Shown here: positions 55,424 through 63,308 of the stretch, in pieces
Numbering within the stretch: the first letter of the stretch is position 1
Layout: every line of letters starts with the position of its first letter
Origin: a virus
IMG/VR virus record: IMGVR_UViG_3300018044_000001
Coordinates: 1-64,000 of that record
Direction: 5' to 3' (one strand)
DNA length: 64,000 nt
Notes under the pieces: generated by a model
What the model saw: the letters and a program-made list of their open reading frames with translations, nothing else
The model's database searches: none
Told to the model about the DNA's origin: nothing
Made by a program: the position numbers and the translations under genes

Positions 55424-58400
55424 TACTCGTACCCCGTCACTGCTGTGCTTGCACAACGACACAGAGGATGCTCGGGAATGGACGGATCATCGGTGCCAAC
55501 GTCATACGGGCCATTGTCGGCATTCTCTAGGCAATCCTCGCACGCGTTGTCTTCGGCAATCCACCCCCACTGCGAGATACCGTTGACTTCGTATGTATCC
55601 TGCGATGCTGTCTCCGCTGCCCGACAACATTCTGTGTCCGCTATCATGTACGCATTGGCCGTCACGGCATCACTTAGTGACGTGGCAATCGTGTCTACAC
55701 TGTCGCCCCTCGCAATCCCATCCGCGAGCACATTGCCAACACGGTCAATCCCGTTGTCAATCGCAGACTTGATAGTGATGCCAGCCTGCTCAAGTAGTTG
55801 CTGCAGTCCACCATTGGCAACGAGGTCGGATGCTTGGATACTGCCAGGAGTCCAGTCGTCCCATGACAACGCAGTACCGATAGCCATCTGTGCATCAGGT
55901 GATATCTGTTGTGCCGCTGCGTGCGAGCCGACCATGTAACTCTCGGCAATAAGATCACGCAGGATTTGCGCGGCTGATGACTGTGCTACGGTGACGTTCA
56001 TTGCAGCAGCAGATTGGGCAATGCCCTGGTCGTCTGCACCACCACCAGCATCAGCGACTGCCTTCGCAGCAGTCTTACGCTGTGCCTCATCTATCGCCTG
56101 GTGCAACCCCTTGGTGCTGTGCTTCAGTGCTGCCGTGAGTAATGGGGCGTAGTGGGCGACGATGGCGTCGCGGAGGGCGTCGATGGGGTGTGTTGCTTTT
56201 GCTAACCACGGAGGTAGTGTCCATGATCCCACAGACTTTGCAGCAGATGGTGTCTGCACCGTGAACTGAATCGTGCCGTCCTTCTTGATACCTGTCACTA
56301 CGTAGTCAGATCCACGAGGCAGGATCACCTCGCCTTGTCCTGTCCACGTCATCAGTGCGTGCGAACCGGCAGGTATGTTGATCTCTACGTTGTGGCCAGG
56401 ACGGAAGTCGCCGTATTGATTGGCCATTTCACGCAGCATCGTCGTGGACTCATAACCAGGATCGTGATAGGTGTCGCCTACTTTCAATCCTTCAAGCGGT
56501 GCAGCATTCGTAAAGCCACGGTAGACCGTCGTGTCTGCTGTTACTGTCCTGCTTGCGATGGCACTGTCAAGACCCTTGACCTGACCAGCGAAGCCACGAG
56601 TAGAACCGCTTTCGCGTAGTCCGATGTTAACATCAGCACCGCCTGCGGGCCTCGTGTAATCCGATACCGCTCGTGCCTCAGATGCAGTCAGCGGACGCTC
56701 TTCCTTGAACGTTCCCGCGTCGTGAATGGCTGCCAATTGTCGCTCTGCCGCTGTTGGCTTCATGCCTTCAAACGGCGGCGAGTAAACGCAGGGATTGCTC
56801 TCGCCGCTCGACGCTGCGGCACGACCGCCACCACCACTTATGTGTGCAGTGCGTGCACCATCCTCGTTGTGACTACCACCAGTGACGTCAGGCGGGCGAC
56901 TAGCACTAGGGGATGAAGTTCTGCCGCCGCCACGGCCATACAGATCCTCGTAAGATGTGACGTGTCCGCCACCGCTGCCAAACTCGCCCTGCGCGTTACG
57001 CTCCTGAGTCTCCCACGAGTCGCCCCATTTGGCTAGTTGCTCAGGGGTAGTTAGCCCACGAGAGTGGGCGGGATCTTTTGGGTCTGCTTTGACCGCATTG
57101 TTAGCTTTGTCGCCACCCAAAGCAAATCGCACTACTTCATCGCCACGATGTACCGACAGGTAATCAAACGTCAGCGGTGTCAGTGGTAGTGGCTTAGGTA
57201 GCGGATCATCAGGGTCTAGATAAGCAAGCGTGATGTGGGGCATGAAGTCATGTTCACTAGCACTCAGGTCTTCCAGTGCTTCGCGCAAGTCAGTAATGCC
57301 AGCAATGTTGGGCACAACATACACTGGTTTCAGTCCGTCGCTACTTGCCGATGGAGCAAACGACGCAATGCCGCTGATGGTACCAGTCAAAGGTCCGGGC
57401 GCGTCCTTCGCTGCCTTACGGGCTGCATCGCATGCTTCAGCAAATGACTTATCGTCAACGTCTGGACCGAGATAAACGACCGTCAGGTGAAAATCTGTGA
57501 TTCCACCAGATAGCGGAGTAATCACACCGTCAGGCACGTCAAGAGATATCATGCCAGAACGTGGATTCAGGTCGTACGCCTGTGCACTCTTTACCGCGCC
57601 GAGCAGGCTCCAATCTGAACTTTGGCATTCCACTCTGACAGCACTATTCCCAACAACGTCACTAGGCTCCCACCATGCAGCAGCAGCAATCTCGCCGGTG
57701 TCGCGATCAGTCACGTCACCGAGGTCGATGGCAGACTCGTGCTTGATTTGCAGAACGAACGCTTGGTACGTACCGTCAGGTGTGAGCCATGAGCCGGTGA
57801 TGTCACCTTGAGGAAGTGGCAGGCCAACTTCGGCTTGCCATTCCCTGGTAGCACCAGAGAACGCGTCCTCGCCTTTGTGACACTGGCCGCCGGGCCATTC
57901 CCATGTGCCCGGTGCTAGATGGTCGTCGTTCACGCGCTGCACCATGAGAACACGGCCGGTATCGGCGGCGAGGACGATTATGCCAGCAGCGTCGGGTTGG
58001 GCGTTGACGACGGACTTGATAGCATCGAGATCACCAGCACGTCCGAGGTCGTTTAGATGTCTGCCCTGTACGCTGGCCACTGCGGAGAACGAAAAGTCGC
58101 GCCAGCTTCCGCGGTCGATGCGTGCCTTGGCGAACTTGACGAATGACTTGAGTTCCTTCTCTGCGTCCGTGTCGGATTCGCTCTTGGAATCGCTGGCAGA
58201 ACTGTCCTTGCTTGGACTTGATCCTGTAAGCTCAGTATTTCCGTCAGAGTCTGTCGAAGTTCCTCCAGCTGCGCTACCAGTTGGCTTGCGTCCGCTGTTA
58301 TCGTCAGGTGTACTTCCGTTGGCATTAGCGTCTGTGCCTCCATTGTTTGCGGCAGGTGGTGGAACTGGTGAACCGTCAGGTGCGGTCGGAAGGGGCTTGC

Positions 58401-60090
58401 CGTCAGGACCGACAAATACTTGCTTGGGGGGTTCTGGTGGATTGAGGGTGGCTTCGGTGTTCGCGTCTTGGACGGCGAGAGTGCCCTTGAGGAACACTGG
58501 ACCTTGTGCTCCGGCAATGAACGGTTCGTCGGCTTCCGGCATGGAGTACAGGGGCAGCCCGTTCTTTGCGCGCCAGTCGTTCAACGTGATACGACCGTTG
58601 TTGACGGTCTGTGTGTCGGCGTTGGCCTGTTGCAGAATGTCCTGCTCAGAACCGCCAGTGTCTTGACAAGTAGCGGTAATCTCACGACCGATACCAAGGT
58701 AGCGACGAGCTAGGTCGTTTTGTACGTCAATCAGGAAGTTGACAAACGCTTCAGTGACGAAGTGTTCGGTCTGGTCTTCCTCGCCCTCCATCTGGCGACC
58801 GCCAGACAGTCCAGCCTTTGCCTGCACACCTAACTGTGTCGCGGGAACGCCAAACTTGGACCCCATCTGAATGATGAGAAAATTGTCGTAGTCCGACTTG
58901 TAGTGCTCTTCAATTTGCGGTGGCCACTCGGGCTTCATGCCGGGAGGCAACAGGAACGCTTGCTGACGACGGTTGATCTGACCGCTCAAACGGTCATTCA
59001 TGGTCTGTTCATATCCGAATTGTTGTTCAGGCGTCCACCCTGTCGGATTGTCCTTGTCCATCGTGTAGTACGTTTTGGGGGACATTCCGTAAACGTATTC
59101 AGACCTCATCCACGCCTGACGCTGCAGATACGTCGTAGCGACTGTCATGACCTCTTCGGTCGGAGGATAGCCATAGACAGATTCGGGACGGGGACGACGG
59201 ATGTAATACGCCAACTGGTCGCTGGCAAACTCACCCTCGACGGGGCCATCGCCAGCTTGGAATTCCCCGCGTGGAAAGCCGTATAAGATTTGCTGGAAGG
59301 CAGGGGCGGGAGGCTCGGGAGGAAAGCCCTGATTGTCGAGCAGTATCTTAATCGTGCTCGTGTCAATCGGTGCCAGCGCAAAGAGATCGCCGCCAAGGGT
59401 CCGCTGTGGGTATATGCAGATACCGTCATATACCAGGGACTGCCAGATGATCTCCGCGAGCCACTGTGAGGGCGAGTGCTTGCTGCGCTGGTCGGGACGC
59501 TCGAAGAACGACTTAACGCGATCAAGCTCGGTGCCGTATTTGTCGGCGGCGAGGGCCATGGCGCGGGCGTGGTTCGCTTCGCCCGTGTCTCGCATAATCT
59601 GTTCAATAATTGAGTCGCTATACCCCCACGACCAATCGCGACCACAGATGCCGTCTTGTACCAACTGGATGCACCTATTGACCACATCACATTCTTCTGC
59701 AATCCACTTCAGCGCGGTCCACGGGAGTGCTCTGTCCGCGAGTTGTAAATTTATGGCTACCAGGTACTGTGCACGACGCGGTAGGGCACGACCGCCAGGA
59801 CCAAGCGCGTCTATCGCGTCAGGGAAGAGTGGTACGCCCGGACCAAAGCCAGAGTTGAAATCACCCAGAGGACGAGGCAACGGCACATATCCCGGCACTT
59901 GTCCTGCCGTCTGTGCAAACGGTGACGACGGGTTGGGAATGTACGTAGCACCGCTAACAGCGCGGCCCTGCGAGTTGGCAGCGGCCGCGACAATATCGCG
60001 ACTCATCGCCTTCTCGACGCCCGCCTCAACCGCTGCACTGAGTGCAGCCTGTTTGCGTTCTGTACGGCGCGACAGGATGGGGATGGCCAA
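55423..60090 (-). CDS. Portal protein fused to Nudix, 2H-phosphoesterase, ADP-ribosyltransferase and MuF-like domains
   Basis: 1555 aa, TTG start eight bases after AAGGAGG. Residues 90-550: portal (WIAEECDVVNRCIQLV, QSLVYDGICIYP, GVPATQLGV). 560-650: Pro/Gly/Ser linker. 700-815: Nudix, box G735-x5-E741-x7-R749-E750-W-x2-E754-x-G756. 860-965: 2H phosphoesterase, H868xT870 and H952xT954. 1130-1290: ADP-ribosyltransferase, R1191, S1215-T-T, Q1252-x-E1254. 1400-1555: MuF-like end with C1517xxC1520 and HPLCRC. All key catalytic residues are intact. Enzymatic domains would sit inside the head near the DNA exit and could be delivered with the genome. Confidence 0.9.
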   Translation of the reverse strand: MAIPILSRRTERKQAALSAAVEAGVEKAMSRDIVAAAANSQGRAVSGATYIPNPSSPFAQTAGQVPGYVPLPRPLGDFNSGFGPGVPLFPDAIDALGPGGRALPRRAQYLVAINLQLADRALPWTALKWIAEECDVVNRCIQLVQDGICGRDWSWGYSDSIIEQIMRDTGEANHARAMALAADKYGTELDRVKSFFERPDQRSKHSPSQWLAEIIWQSLVYDGICIYPQRTLGGDLFALAPIDTSTIKILLDNQGFPPEPPAPAFQQILYGFPRGEFQAGDGPVEGEFASDQLAYYIRRPRPESVYGYPPTEEVMTVATTYLQRQAWMRSEYVYGMSPKTYYTMDKDNPTGWTPEQQFGYEQTMNDRLSGQINRRQQAFLLPPGMKPEWPPQIEEHYKSDYDNFLIIQMGSKFGVPATQLGVQAKAGLSGGRQMEGEEDQTEHFVTEAFVNFLIDVQNDLARRYLGIGREITATCQDTGGSEQDILQQANADTQTVNNGRITLNDWRAKNGLPLYSMPEADEPFIAGAQGPVFLKGTLAVQDANTEATLNPPEPPKQVFVGPDGKPLPTAPDGSPVPPPAANNGGTDANANGSTPDDNSGRKPTGSAAGGTSTDSDGNTELTGSSPSKDSSASDSKSESDTDAEKELKSFVKFAKARIDRGSWRDFSFSAVASVQGRHLNDLGRAGDLDAIKSVVNAQPDAAGIIVLAADTGRVLMVQRVNDDHLAPGTWEWPGGQCHKGEDAFSGATREWQAEVGLPLPQGDITGSWLTPDGTYQAFVLQIKHESAIDLGDVTDRDTGEIAAAAWWEPSDVVGNSAVRVECQSSDWSLLGAVKSAQAYDLNPRSGMISLDVPDGVITPLSGGITDFHLTVVYLGPDVDDKSFAEACDAARKAAKDAPGPLTGTISGIASFAPSASSDGLKPVYVVPNIAGITDLREALEDLSASEHDFMPHITLAYLDPDDPLPKPLPLTPLTFDYLSVHRGDEVVRFALGGDKANNAVKADPKDPAHSRGLTTPEQLAKWGDSWETQERNAQGEFGSGGGHVTSYEDLYGRGGGRTSSPSASRPPDVTGGSHNEDGARTAHISGGGGRAAASSGESNPCVYSPPFEGMKPTAAERQLAAIHDAGTFKEERPLTASEARAVSDYTRPAGGADVNIGLRESGSTRGFAGQVKGLDSAIASRTVTADTTVYRGFTNAAPLEGLKVGDTYHDPGYESTTMLREMANQYGDFRPGHNVEINIPAGSHALMTWTGQGEVILPRGSDYVVTGIKKDGTIQFTVQTPSAAKSVGSWTLPPWLAKATHPIDALRDAIVAHYAPLLTAALKHSTKGLHQAIDEAQRKTAAKAVADAGGGADDQGIAQSAAAMNVTVAQSSAAQILRDLIAESYMVGSHAAAQQISPDAQMAIGTALSWDDWTPGSIQASDLVANGGLQQLLEQAGITIKSAIDNGIDRVGNVLADGIARGDSVDTIATSLSDAVTANAYMIADTECCRAAETASQDTYEVNGISQWGWIAEDNACEDCLENADNGPYDVGTDDPSIPEHPLCRCASTAVTGYE

Positions 60091-60119
60091 AGTTGTCCCC
60101 TCCTTAAAGGGTACGGAAA

Positions 60120-60136
60120 CTTACCCTATGGGTAAG
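60120..60136. promoter_or_regulatory. Inverted repeat upstream of the head genes
   Basis: CTTACCC-TAT-GGGTAAG, seven-base-pair arms, 30 bp upstream of the portal start. Possible operator or short RNA hairpin. Confidence 0.4.
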
Positions 60137-60147
60137 CTAAGTGGCTC

Positions 60148-60657
60148 TTAAACCTCTTGCAGTAGAAAGGGAGTCCACTCGGGTGATACGGCATACAGCA
60201 ATAGTCTCGCGTGCGCGCCGCGAGGGCGCGTGGGCTTGTGCAGGAGCGGCATCTTGGCCTGCTCCGGCGTGCGATTGCCCTTGTGGTGATTGCATTTCCT
60301 GCACGACGCGACGACGTTCTCCCACGTGTGCGTACCACCCTGAGCACGTGGCACCAGATGGTCCATGGTGTCTGCAGGATCGCCACAGAATGCGCACGAT
60401 CCGCCGTCACGAGCGATGACGGTCCGTGTCGTGAGGGGAATGCTCCGACCCCTCGGCACATTGACAAACCGTCTCAGACGCACCACGCTGGGCAACGTGA
60501 AGTTCACATATTGACTGTGCACAACGGTATCGCTGTCGAGCACGACATCCGCTGTCTGATCTAACACCAGCAGCAACGCACGCCGCGCATCACAAACATG
60601 CAACGGTTCTCCGCTGGCGTTGAGTAGTAACGATCTGACCTGTCTACCAGGTGGCAT
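60148..60657 (-). CDS. HNH endonuclease
   Basis: 169 aa from the ATG at 60657. RSLLLNASGEPLHVCDARRA, RTVIARDGGSCAFCGDPADTMDHLVPRAQGG and ENVVASCRKCNHHKGNRT are the standard actinobacterial HNH layout with CxxC pairs. Such genes are often free-standing homing enzymes or packaging partners near terminase; no terminase is in view. Confidence 0.9.
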   Translation of the reverse strand: MPPGRQVRSLLLNASGEPLHVCDARRALLLVLDQTADVVLDSDTVVHSQYVNFTLPSVVRLRRFVNVPRGRSIPLTTRTVIARDGGSCAFCGDPADTMDHLVPRAQGGTHTWENVVASCRKCNHHKGNRTPEQAKMPLLHKPTRPRGAHARLLLYAVSPEWTPFLLQEV

Positions 60658-60675
60658 GCTCCAGTCCTCTTTTCG

Positions 60676-60749
60676 TCCTGGTGGAGGGATTCGAACCCTC
60701 AACGCGTGGTCCTTGAAGCCACCGCCTCTGCCGGTTGGGCTACACCAGG
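60676..60749 (-). tRNA. tRNA, anticodon probably CAA (Leu)
   Basis: Acceptor CCTGGTG/CACCAGG, T-arm GAGGG-TTCGAAT-CCCTC, loop TTCAAGG. The variable arm is short, unlike normal tRNA-Leu, and a C-A mismatch closes the anticodon stem, so identity is uncertain. Confidence 0.75.
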
Positions 60750-60773
60750 TAGCGTTATGACATCGTAGTCCAG

Positions 60774-60845
60774 AGCCAACGACGTGAGTCGAACACGCAA
60801 CAACGAAGGTACGAGCTTCGCTTCCATCCGTAGGAACTCGCTGGC
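60774..60845 (-). tRNA. tRNA-Thr (CGT)
   Basis: Acceptor GCCAGCG/CGTTGGC, anticodon arm CGAAG-CTCGTAC-CTTCG. Confidence 0.8.
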
Positions 60846-60891
60846 AAGCGGCCGTTCTTGTTAAACCGGGAACATGCCCTAAAGCCGGTCG

Positions 60892-60974
60892 TGCGGATGG
60901 TGGGACTTGAACCCACATGCCTAACGGCAGTCGCTTTTAAGGCGACCGTGTATACCAATTCCAACCACATCCGC
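60892..60974 (-). tRNA. tRNA-Leu (TAA)
   Basis: Acceptor CATCCGC complement, long variable arm (TGCC/GGCA), anticodon loop CTTAAAA. Confidence 0.85.
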
Positions 60975-60978
60975 GTAG

Positions 60979-61052
60979 CACCCCTGGCGGGACTCGAACC
61001 CGCATCATACCATTACGGTTACTTGCTTAGAAGACAAGACCGATACAGGGGC
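60979..61052 (-). tRNA. tRNA-Arg (TCT)
   Basis: Acceptor GCCCCTG/CAGGGGT, loop CTTCTAA. Confidence 0.85.
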
Positions 61053-61053
61053 G

Positions 61054-61129
61054 TGACGGGGGCGGGATTTGAACCACGCGACCTCTAGGTTATGGGCCTA
61101 GCGAGCTGACCAAACTGCTCTACCCCGCG
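61054..61129 (-). tRNA. Initiator-like tRNA-Met (CAT), C33
   Basis: CGCGGGGTAGAGCAGTTTGG opening is typical of initiator tRNA; C1-C72 mismatch. Loop CCCATAA has C at position 33. The T-stem is poorly paired. Confidence 0.8.
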
Positions 61130-61201
61130 TGGCAGATGTTGGTATCGAGCCAACCAGACACGATCCTTATGAGAGATCGCCGCTTACCCTGAGCAACTGC
61201 C
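61130..61201 (-). tRNA. tRNA-Met/Ile2 (CAT)
   Basis: Anticodon arm GATCT-CTCATAA-GGATC; T-loop CTCGATA. Could be elongator Met or lysidine-modified Ile. Confidence 0.75.
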
Positions 61202-61203
61202 GG

Positions 61204-61276
61204 GGTGACGGGGGGAACTCGAATCCCCTTGCACTAGGGCCACAACCTAGCCGCGTACCACGATGCGTCCCGTCAC
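61204..61276 (-). tRNA. tRNA-His (GTG)
   Basis: Acceptor GTGACGG/CCGTCAC, anticodon arm CTAGG-TTGTGGC-CCTAG. Confidence 0.85.
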
Positions 61277-61278
61277 AG

Positions 61279-61349
61279 TACCAGTGGAAGGTGTCGAACC
61301 TCCGTCCCAACTTTGTAAGAGTTGTCGTCTCCCGTTGACATACACTGGC
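61279..61349 (-). tRNA. tRNA-Val (TAC)
   Basis: Anticodon arm CAACT-CTTACAA-AGTTG, acceptor GCCAGTG/CACTGGT. Confidence 0.85.
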
Positions 61350-61353
61350 GTAG

Positions 61354-61425
61354 TGCTCCTACCCGGACTCGAACCGAGAATGCCTGCTTAAAGGGCAGAA
61401 CCGTTTCCATTACGATCATAGGAGC
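61354..61425 (-). tRNA. tRNA-Lys (TTT), C33
   Basis: Loop CCTTTAA (C at 33), acceptor GCTCCTA/TAGGAGC. Confidence 0.8.
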
Positions 61426-61430
61426 AATGG

Positions 61431-61502
61431 TAGGCGACCAGGGAATCGAACCCTGTATCAGACCATATCAGAGTCTGCGATTAGCCGTCTTCTTCGTCGC
61501 CC
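61431..61502 (-). tRNA. tRNA-Ile (GAT)
   Basis: Anticodon arm AGACT-CTGATAT-GGTCT. Confidence 0.85.
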
Positions 61503-61506
61503 GTGG

Positions 61507-61578
61507 TGGTCCCTGTCGGACTCGAACCGACCTCTCTGCGTCTTCAGCGCGGCGCTAATCCGTCTCAGCTAAAGGACC
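61507..61578 (-). tRNA. tRNA-Phe (GAA)
   Basis: Loop CTGAAGA, acceptor GGTCCTT/AGGGACC, T-stem GTCGG/CCGAC. Confidence 0.8.
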
Positions 61579-61582
61579 GTAG

Positions 61583-61659
61583 TGCGGGCCGCGGGACTCG
61601 AACCCGCATGGACCGTATTACCCTTTCAACATTTCATAAGAATGAGGGGATACGCCCGC
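61583..61659 (-). tRNA. Atypical tRNA, possible Ile (TAT), D-arm unusual
   Basis: T-arm GCGGG-TTCGAGT-CCCGC is perfect and the ends pair (six of seven), but the best anticodon hairpin, CATT-CTTATGA-AATG, comes almost directly after the acceptor. It leaves no normal D-arm and a long 3' spacer. Identity tentative. Confidence 0.5.
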
Positions 61660-61664
61660 AATGG

Positions 61665-61735
61665 AGCCGATGGCAGGAGTTGAACCCGCGTCTGGTGAGT
61701 ACAAAACACCTGTACTTCCGTTGTACGACACCGGC
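61665..61735 (-). tRNA. tRNA-Thr (TGT)
   Basis: Acceptor GCCGGTG/CATCGGC, loop TTTGTAC. Confidence 0.8.
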
Positions 61736-61739
61736 AAAT

Positions 61740-61884
61740 GTCGCCCCTAGTCGCGTCGAAATCCTTGGGTAGCTAATCCCAACCTGCTGCGGTTACCAAG
61801 CGCAGCCACGACCAATGGAACCCTCCGCGTACGAGTAACGCGGCACCAGTCACGGACTATTAACCGTTGTCAGGGGTGGGGCGA
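61740..61884 (-). ncRNA. Structured 145-nt segment within the tRNA array
   Basis: Ends GTCGCCCC and GGGGCGAC pair perfectly over eight bases. Inside are CCGCGT-N7-ACGCGG and TTGGG-N7-8-CCCAA hairpins. No normal T-arm. Could be a decayed or intron-bearing tRNA or a separate RNA. Confidence 0.4.
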
Positions 61885-61887
61885 CAG

Positions 61888-61960
61888 CTCCGAGGGTAGG
61901 AATCGAACCCACGCGCACTGGGTCCAAGGCCCAGCTACGAAACCAACATCGTACCTCGGA
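61888..61960 (-). tRNA. tRNA-Gln (TTG), C33
   Basis: Anticodon arm CTGGG-CCTTGGA-CCCAG; acceptor TCCGAGG/CCTCGGA. Confidence 0.85.
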
Positions 61961-61964
61961 ATGG

Positions 61965-62035
61965 AACGGCTGACCCGACTCGAACGGGCGTATTCAGGGT
62001 GGAAACCTGACGCTCTGCCTCTGAGCTACAACCGC
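61965..62035 (-). tRNA. tRNA-Gly (TCC)
   Basis: Anticodon arm TCAGG-TTTCCAC-CCTGA. Confidence 0.85.
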
Positions 62036-62039
62036 ATGG

Positions 62040-62111
62040 AGCGACTAGCGGGAGTCGAACCCGCACTTGCACCATGGCGAGGTGCCGTCATAGCCACTAG
62101 ACCATAATCGC
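62040..62111 (-). tRNA. tRNA-Gly (GCC), C33
   Basis: Anticodon arm GCACC-TCGCCAT-GGTGC; C at 33. Confidence 0.85.
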
Positions 62112-62116
62112 ATTGG

Positions 62117-62188
62117 AGCGCAGGGTCGGAATCGAACCGACGAAAATGCGGGTTGCAGCCGCACGCCTTCCCATTCAGCCACCTACGC
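62117..62188 (-). tRNA. tRNA-Cys (GCA)
   Basis: Anticodon arm TGCGG-CTGCAAC-CCGCA; U73 discriminator. Confidence 0.85.
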
Positions 62189-62192
62189 ACAG

Positions 62193-62266
62193 CTCCGGCG
62201 GGAAGAGTCGAACTTCCATGATGAGCACCTTAACGGGATGCTGGCTTGCCATTAGCCCACACCGGA
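62193..62266 (-). tRNA. tRNA-Asn (GTT), C33
   Basis: Stem GCATC/GGTGC, loop CCGTTAA; G73. Confidence 0.8.
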
Positions 62267-62270
62267 ATAG

Positions 62271-62342
62271 TGATCCGTACCAGAATCGAACTGGTGTCTC
62301 AGGCTTGAGGGGCCTGCGTACGTACCTCTGTACCAACGGATC
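62271..62342 (-). tRNA. tRNA-Glu (CTC), C33
   Basis: Stem CAGGC/GCCTG, loop CCCTCAA; acceptor GATCCGT/ACGGATC. Confidence 0.85.
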
Positions 62343-62361
62343 TTTGTACTAATAGACTTGG

Positions 62362-62434
62362 TACTCCCAGTCGGAATCGAACCGGCGTTTCGACCTTGAA
62401 AGAGTCGCGTCCTCTGCCGCTAGACGATGGGAGC
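62362..62434 (-). tRNA. tRNA-Glu (TTC)
   Basis: Loop CTTTCAA with U33; T-stem has one C-A mismatch. Confidence 0.8.
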
Positions 62435-62439
62435 CTTCG

Positions 62440-62622
62440 TTACATCCACACCAACTGTTCCACCATCGCATTGATCGACAACCCGACGAACGACAGCAAC
62501 AGAATCAGACCCATGAACACCAACGACACTACGTCAAGTTGTACCGTCAAGAATAGCGGGATCGCAAGTAGCCACGCGGTGCGATAGATCCACGACTCGA
62601 TGCGTTGCAGGCGGTCAATCAT
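62440..62622 (-). CDS. Small membrane protein between tRNA genes, 60 aa
   Basis: ATG at 62622 after AAAAGGAGCC. Two hydrophobic helices (TAWLLAIPLFLTVQL and LVFMGLILLLSFVGL). The strong ribosome site argues it is real. Function unknown. Confidence 0.7.
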   Translation of the reverse strand: MIDRLQRIESWIYRTAWLLAIPLFLTVQLDVVSLVFMGLILLLSFVGLSINAMVEQLVWM

Positions 62623-62641
62623 GTGGCTCCTTTTGTTGCAG

Positions 62642-62725
62642 CGGAAAGTCGGCGAGTCGGACGCCATGGCTTGCACCACCAACGCGCTTCCAACGCGTGC
62701 CCATCACCGTCAGGGTTGACTTTCC
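62642..62725 (-). tRNA. tRNA-Ser (GGA)
   Basis: Acceptor GGAAAGT/ACTTTCC, anticodon arm ACGCG-TTGGAAG-CGCGT, long variable arm. T-loop is TCCGACT instead of TTCGANN. Confidence 0.75.
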
Positions 62726-62788
62726 ATGGCGCAACGCCTACACGCGCAGTGCACAGCGCCACCTCCACCCACTTCCTCGGCGTTGCAG

Positions 62789-62872
62789 CGGATGACGGGC
62801 CATTCGAAGACCAAGCCGTGAAGCTCACACCGCTTTCGAGGCGGGTCTGGTTCCCTGTCCAGTTCATCATCC
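62789..62872 (-). tRNA. tRNA-Ser (CGA)
   Basis: Acceptor GGATGAT/GTCATCC, D-stem CTGG/CCAG, loop CTCGAAA, long variable region; G73. Confidence 0.7.
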
Positions 62873-62874
62873 AG

Positions 62875-62963
62875 AGCGGTAGGGTGAGAGCACGATTCCC
62901 AGGCCAAGAGGCCCCAGACGGGTTCAAGCCGTCGCCGCTAACCCTGAACGGTTACCCTACCGC
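62875..62963 (-). tRNA. tRNA-Ser (TGA), T-arm degenerate
   Basis: Acceptor GCGGTAG/CTACCGC, anticodon arm GACGG-CTTGAAC-CCGTC and a GGCC/GGCC variable arm are clear, but no TTCGA T-loop is present. Confidence 0.6.
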
Positions 62964-63046
62964 GGAAGACGGGATACTCGAAAACCACACCTTGCAGTGC
63001 GCACTCGTTAGCAGCGAGGCCCGGCACCCTGTCCGGTTCGTCTTCC
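62963..63046 (-). tRNA. tRNA-Ser (GCT)
   Basis: Acceptor GGAAGAC/GTCTTCC, loop CTGCTAA, long variable region; T-stem weak. Confidence 0.7.
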
Positions 63047-63050
63047 TTAG

Positions 63051-63123
63051 CGTCGCCGGTGGGACTCGAACCCACATCTCCCATTACGGCTACCGACTTA
63101 GGAGGTCGGGCCGGTACGACGAC
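63051..63123 (-). tRNA. Atypical tRNA-Arg (CCT), D-arm missing or rearranged
   Basis: T-arm GTGGG-TTCGAGT-CCCAC and anticodon arm CCGAC-CTCCTAA-GTCGG are perfect, yet only seven bases separate acceptor and anticodon arm, and 17 lie between anticodon and T-arms. CGGC/GCCG may extend the anticodon stem. Confidence 0.6.
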
Positions 63124-63127
63124 ATGG

Positions 63128-63198
63128 AGCCTACGCACAGAGTTGAACTGTGATCTCTGGTGTACCACGCCAGGACTCTTCCGCTGAGCTACGCAGGC
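63128..63198 (-). tRNA. tRNA-Thr (GGT)
   Basis: Loop GTGGTAC, T-stem CACAG/CTGTG; U73. Confidence 0.8.
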
Positions 63199-63308
63199 AA
63201 TAGGTAGAGCTTCCCACACTCCCGAGTGCGTACATTCACCCGGCTACGTCGTAAACGACGGGTGTACCAGATGGCGTTGGCTGTCATGGCTGGTGGTAAA
63301 ACGGCTCG

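Noticed and set aside
60676-60749. Opal-reading or Trp tRNA
   Set aside because: Stem pairing fixes the loop as TTCAAGG, so the anticodon is CAA; TCA would need two mismatches in the stem.
62605-63153. 182-codon plus-strand protein
   Set aside because: Lies across four serine tRNAs and a tRNA-Arg; no ribosome site.
63199-63308. Possible further tRNA with hairpin CGTCG-TAAA-CGACG
   Set aside because: Four-base loop and no T-arm or acceptor pairing; left unassigned.
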